DNA of 8,814 nt from a bacterium (lineage in GTDB: Bacteria > Patescibacteriota > Minisyncoccia > Phycocordibacterales > UBA1550), in assembly GCA_021812665.1 (NCBI GenBank), contig JAKAMX010000032.1, positions 1 through 8,814 on the forward strand, written 5' to 3'. The position numbers and the translations under genes are program-made. Each line of letters starts with the position of its first letter. The first letter of the stretch is position 1. This document shows positions 5,857 to 8,814 of this stretch, in pieces. Below the pieces are notes generated by a model. The model was not told the DNA's origin, did not search any database, and saw only the letters and a list, made by a program, of their open reading frames with translations.

Positions 5857-6744
5857 CTATTTAATCCGTTCAATTTTACCCATGCGTTCTTGGATAATAC
5901 CCTTGATTTCAAGCACTGTAAGGATCGAAAGCGCTTGCGATGTGGGCAGCGATACCGCTACGAGAATTTCTTCACGCGTGCGAGGCGTGTCGAGGAGTAG
6001 CAACACCGACTGTTCTTCTGGCGTATACAGCGTTAGGTCGAGGGGCGTGTGCTCTTGAGAGTTTGTCAGATCAATAAGGCCAATTTCTTCAAGAAGATTT
6101 TGAGCTGAAACTATTGGCGTTGCACCTAATCGAAGCAAATTATTAGATCCTTTTGAGGCGGCAGAGAAAATTGATCCGGGGACAGCGAATACATTTCTAT
6201 TGTAATCAAGTGCAAGCCGAGCCGTGATGAGTGTGCCAGATTTCCCCTCGGCTTCGATTACGAGTGTGCCTTGTGATATCCCAGCCATGATTCTGTTGCG
6301 CTGCGGAAAAGCCCATGGCGCTGCGTGAAAGTTTGGTTCATATTCAGAGATAAGAGCGCCACCAGTCTCAACAATCTCTTTTGCGAGATTTATATGAGTC
6401 CGAGGATAGAGAACATTAGAGTTTAGTCCTGAACCAGGAAAGGCGACAGTGAGAAGCCCTGCGTCGATTGCGGCACGATGCGCTATACCGTCAATTCCCA
6501 TTGCGAGTCCAGAAACGATGACGATTGGATATCCAGACAGACCGGCAATTATGCGCTCGGTGGCCTCGCGCCCATAGCTTGTATATTTTCGTGAACCAAC
6601 AACAGATAAATAGTAGTATGAACGCGGATCAGGAAGTTCGCCGATGGCATAGAGTTTGTCTGGGGCTTGAGGAATTTCAAAAAGTGGCTCCGGTAAGTCT
6701 TCGCGATTGAGCACATGAATAGTACCAAAATTTTTGGAGGACAT
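5857..6744 (-). CDS. dprA: DNA-processing protein DprA (DprA/Smf)
   Basis: DprA binds incoming single-stranded DNA during natural transformation, protects it and loads RecA. From the ATG at 6744 the protein is 295 aa. The Rossmann-like core is about 38-225, with LSVVGSRKYTSYGRE (46-60), VSGLAMGIDGIAH (77-89), FPGSGLN (102-108), ISEYEP (132-137), FPQRNRIMAGIS (147-158), a KSGTLITA stretch (168-175) and VPGSIF plus KGSNNLL. A DprA winged-helix domain closes the protein (about 240-295). The N-terminal SAM-like domain found in longer relatives is reduced to about 35 residues. The frame is open for 90 more codons upstream, but these run antisense through serS and are serine/arginine-rich noise. 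The start is supported by an extended -10 box 8 bp before it. It is upstream of topA on the same strand and divergent from serS. Confidence 0.95.
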   Translation of the reverse strand: MSSKNFGTIHVLNREDLPEPLFEIPQAPDKLYAIGELPDPRSYYYLSVVGSRKYTSYGREATERIIAGLSGYPIVIVSGLAMGIDGIAHRAAIDAGLLTVAFPGSGLNSNVLYPRTHINLAKEIVETGGALISEYEPNFHAAPWAFPQRNRIMAGISQGTLVIEAEGKSGTLITARLALDYNRNVFAVPGSIFSAASKGSNNLLRLGATPIVSAQNLLEEIGLIDLTNSQEHTPLDLTLYTPEEQSVLLLLDTPRTREEILVAVSLPTSQALSILTVLEIKGIIQERMGKIERIK

Positions 6745-6746
6745 CG

Positions 6747-6774
6747 TTGCCCATTCTACCACATCTGATATACT
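6747..6774 (+). promoter_or_regulatory. Promoter of serS, probably leaderless
   Basis: TTGCCC (6747-6752), a 16-bp spacer ending in TGA, then TATACT (6769-6774, 5 of 6), giving an extended -10. Only 7 bp separate the hexamer from the ATG at 6782, so the mRNA would begin at or one base before the start codon. No SD is present. Confidence 0.6.
6753..6761 (-). promoter_or_regulatory. Extended -10 of dprA, probably leaderless
   Basis: Minus strand TGG-TAGAAT (6761-6753), 5 of 6 to consensus with a TGn element. It ends 8 bp before the dprA ATG. The region where a -35 should be (TTAATG, 6780-6775) is poor and lies against the serS start codon. Confidence 0.55.
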
Positions 6775-6781
6775 CATTAAT

Positions 6782-8044
6782 ATGCTAGATATCAGATTTA
6801 TTCGCGAAAATGCGGAGCTCATCAAAGACGGTGCCCGCAAGAAAAACATAGAGTTTGCGGTTGAGGAGCTTATTGCAGCTGACGACAAACGTCGCGCTAT
6901 CCTTGCGGAAGTTGAAAAATTGCGTACTGAGCAAAATGAAGTTACCGCATCTGTCTCGCGTGCTACCAGTGGAGAAGACCGTGAACCCCTCATCGCAAAA
7001 TCAAAAGAACTCAAAGAGCTTATTCAAACAAAAGAAGTCGAACTTGCGACGGCAATGCAGGCTTGGCAAGCACTCATGGTGCAAGCTCCGAATATTCCTG
7101 ATATGTCAGTGCCAGAAGGCACATCTGATGCAGATAACGTAGAAATACGTACTTGGGGTGAAAAACCAAATTTTTCATTCAAACCAAAAGATCACATCGA
7201 GCTTTTTGAAAAGCACGGCATGGCTGATTTTGAGCGAGGCACAAAAGTTGCCGGTTTCCGTGGCTATGTACTCAAGGGTGATGGCGCGCGATTGGTATTT
7301 GCGCTTTCTCAATTTGTTCTTGATGAACTTGTAGCGGAAGGATTTGAACCAATGGTCGTACCTTCGCTCGTGCGCCGCGAACCACTTTTGGGGACTGGTT
7401 TCTTGCCTCAAGGCGAACCAGACCTCTACAAAACACAGGATGGTGATTTTATGGCAGGAACAGCAGAGGTTGCAACTATGGGCTTCCATATGGATGAAGT
7501 TATCCCTCTTGCAGAGCTTCCTAAAAAATATATTTCATTCTCACCATGCTTTCGTCGTGAGGCGGGAAGCCACAGCAAAGACACAAAAGGTCTCATTCGT
7601 GTGCACGAGTTTTTCAAGTGGGAGCAGGTTATTTTGTGTGAAGCGAGCCACGAGACGAGTGTAAAGTTCCACGAGTATCTAACGGAGAACTCGGAAAAAC
7701 TTATGCAGAAGCTCGGTATTCCATACCATGTGGTACTCAACTGTGGCGGTGATCTCGGACTCGGCCAGGTCAAAAAATATGACATCGAGGCGTGGGTTCC
7801 TTCACAGAACACGTATCGCGAAACGCATTCATCGTCATACTTCCACGATTTCCAGACGCGTCGATTGAATACTCGGTATAAAGATACTGAGGGCAAACTC
7901 CACTTTGCGCATTCGCTCAACAATACAGCGCTTGCGTCACCTCGCATTCTCGTTCCTCTTGTAGAAAATTTCCAGCAGGAAGATGGCAGCATTTTGATTC
8001 CAGAAGTTCTTCGTCCATACATGGGCAAGGATCGCATCGGGTAG
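6782..8044 (+). CDS. serS: Serine--tRNA ligase
   Basis: Class II aminoacyl-tRNA synthetase that charges tRNA-Ser. It is 420 aa, normal for the bacterial type. Residues 1-105 form the N-terminal tRNA-binding coiled coil (MLDIRFIRENAELIKDG, then long charged helices). The catalytic domain shows the serine-site loop GTAEV (226-230), motif 2 (FRREAGSHSKDTKGLIRVHE, 257-276), KKYDIEAW (331-338) and motif 3 (about 379-413) with its arginine R388. Motif 3 reads NNTALASPRIL, against the more usual bacterial NGSGLAVGRTL; this looks like a lineage variant because the arginine, the ILIP and the RPYM ending are kept. The start is the ATG at 6782, where the typical MLDIRFIREN begins and which an extended -10 precedes by 7 bp. 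An earlier in-frame TTG (6734) is rejected. It is followed 16 bp later by the ftsQ-like gene on the same strand. Confidence 0.97.
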   Translation: MLDIRFIRENAELIKDGARKKNIEFAVEELIAADDKRRAILAEVEKLRTEQNEVTASVSRATSGEDREPLIAKSKELKELIQTKEVELATAMQAWQALMVQAPNIPDMSVPEGTSDADNVEIRTWGEKPNFSFKPKDHIELFEKHGMADFERGTKVAGFRGYVLKGDGARLVFALSQFVLDELVAEGFEPMVVPSLVRREPLLGTGFLPQGEPDLYKTQDGDFMAGTAEVATMGFHMDEVIPLAELPKKYISFSPCFRREAGSHSKDTKGLIRVHEFFKWEQVILCEASHETSVKFHEYLTENSEKLMQKLGIPYHVVLNCGGDLGLGQVKKYDIEAWVPSQNTYRETHSSSYFHDFQTRRLNTRYKDTEGKLHFAHSLNNTALASPRILVPLVENFQQEDGSILIPEVLRPYMGKDRIG

Positions 8045-8060
8045 TACACAAATTTGACTC

Positions 8061-8814
8061 ATGGCACCATTCGCCAAGATACGTGCTTTTGTAGATGAAC
8101 ACGGAGGAGCTTTGCTTACTCGAAGTGCGGCACTTTTCGGGCTCATACTGCTTTTTTTTGTTGCTTTCGGCGGAGTTTCTCACCATGCGCGTTGGCACAT
8201 CGATACGGTCAAAATATCTGGTGCTACTATTGTCTCCGATGATAGTTTGCGGTCGTTTGTAAATGATACGATTAGTGGTAACTATTTTCTTGTTTATGCG
8301 CGTGACAACAGCCTCATCTTCCCAAAGGCGGAAATTGAACAATCCGTTATTCTGAAATTTCCTCGCATAGAATCTGCTGTCGTGCATAAGGTTGATGACC
8401 ATACTATTGAACTCGTGGTGACCGAACGCAAACCGTATGTTCTCTGGTGTGGAGAACAATTTAATGCAGAAGCGTACGAGCTCGCTGATTGTTGGTTTGC
8501 AGATCGATCCGGATACATTTTTGATAAAGCGCCAGTGTTTTCTACTGGAGTATATTTGGAACTATTCGCGCCTCTGGATACTCAAAACACAGATAATCCT
8601 GTAGGCCTTAATATTCCAGCAGCGCGTTTTACTAATACTGATAGTCTGGTTCAGGCATTGGAATCTTCGGTTTCAAAACCATTTCGCGTAATCATGCTCG
8701 AAAACAGCGAATACGAGTTTGTTATGAAATCGAATTTAACTTATCCGATGCTTGAAAAAGTAACCCTCAAACTAAAAGATGGAATAGCGCCTGCAACTGT
8801 GGGCAAAAATCGAA
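8061..8814 (+). CDS. ftsQ: FtsQ/DivIB-like cell division protein, cut by the right window edge
   Basis: The frame is open from the ATG at 8061 to the window end: 251 codons plus one base. A short cytoplasmic N-terminus (1-20) is followed by one membrane helix (about 22-38, AALFGLILLFFVAFGGV), then a POTRA-like domain (about 45-124: WHIDTVKISGATIVSDDSL, later FPRIESAVVHKV and TIELVVTERKPYVLW) and the start of the beta domain (CWFADRSGYIFDKAP, 144-158). This order is that of FtsQ/DivIB, the single-pass divisome protein that links early and late division proteins through FtsB and FtsL. The ERKPYVLW and ADRSGYIFDKAP motifs are characteristic. There is no SD. The 16-bp gap to serS suggests co-transcription. 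Other single-pass POTRA proteins are possible but less likely; no ftsA or ftsZ is in the window to confirm it. Confidence 0.8.
   Translation, partial: MAPFAKIRAFVDEHGGALLTRSAALFGLILLFFVAFGGVSHHARWHIDTVKISGATIVSDDSLRSFVNDTISGNYFLVYARDNSLIFPKAEIEQSVILKFPRIESAVVHKVDDHTIELVVTERKPYVLWCGEQFNAEAYELADCWFADRSGYIFDKAPVFSTGVYLELFAPLDTQNTDNPVGLNIPAARFTNTDSLVQALESSVSKPFRVIMLENSEYEFVMKSNLTYPMLEKVTLKLKDGIAPATVGKNR

Noticed and set aside
6734..6781. Upstream TTG start for serS
   Set aside because: The family begins at MLDIRFIREN (6782); the added codons overlap dprA and the divergent promoters.
6745..7014. 90-codon N-terminal extension of DprA
   Set aside because: It would run antisense through the start of serS, is serine/arginine-rich without family similarity, and skips the extended -10 just before 6744.
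7426..8459. Long antisense open frames (about 207 and 180 codons) opposite serS and ftsQ
   Set aside because: They mirror real genes on the plus strand, have no SD, and their residue composition follows the complement of conserved codons.

Overview
The window looks like a core chromosomal segment of an ultra-small bacterium of the Candidate Phyla Radiation (Patescibacteria/Parcubacteria type). This is an inference from protein style: short forms of universal proteins, an RSH protein that stops soon after its TGS domain, a DprA without an N-terminal extra domain, and very compact spacing. No rRNA or other taxonomic marker is present, so the lineage is not proven. No CRISPR array, tRNA, IS element or prophage gene was seen.

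Layout from left to right. (1) Positions 1-161, minus strand: the 5' end of an unrecognised gene with a strong Shine-Dalgarno (SD) site. It diverges from parB (283-1245, plus); the 121-bp gap carries two mirror-image promoters whose -10 regions lie in a 10-bp inverted repeat. (2) parB converges on relA/spoT (1251-2750, minus) with 5 bp between the stops. (3) An orphan hypothetical gene (2834-3334, minus) with its own promoter, 5'-leader hairpin, strong SD and intrinsic terminator. (4) A 283-bp gap (3335-3617) holding a decayed second copy of the last 20 codons of topA. (5) topA (3618-5798) and dprA (5857-6744), both minus. (6) A 37-bp divergent promoter, then serS (6782-8044) and an ftsQ-like gene (8061 to the right edge), both plus.

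The recognisable genes are housekeeping: chromosome segregation (ParB), stringent response (RSH), supercoiling (TopA), handling of incoming ssDNA (DprA), tRNA charging (SerS) and division (FtsQ). They do not form one pathway.

Two points stand out. First, the topA-tail remnant differs from the live tail at seven codons, all synonymous third-position changes. This suggests the end of topA was replaced by recombination with a related, separately evolved allele. Second, the recognised genes lack SD sites, and relA, dprA and serS each have an extended -10 box (TGn plus hexamer) only 6-8 bp before the start codon, as expected for leaderless mRNAs. The two unrecognised genes instead have near-perfect SD sites. 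I found no clearly new multi-gene system here.
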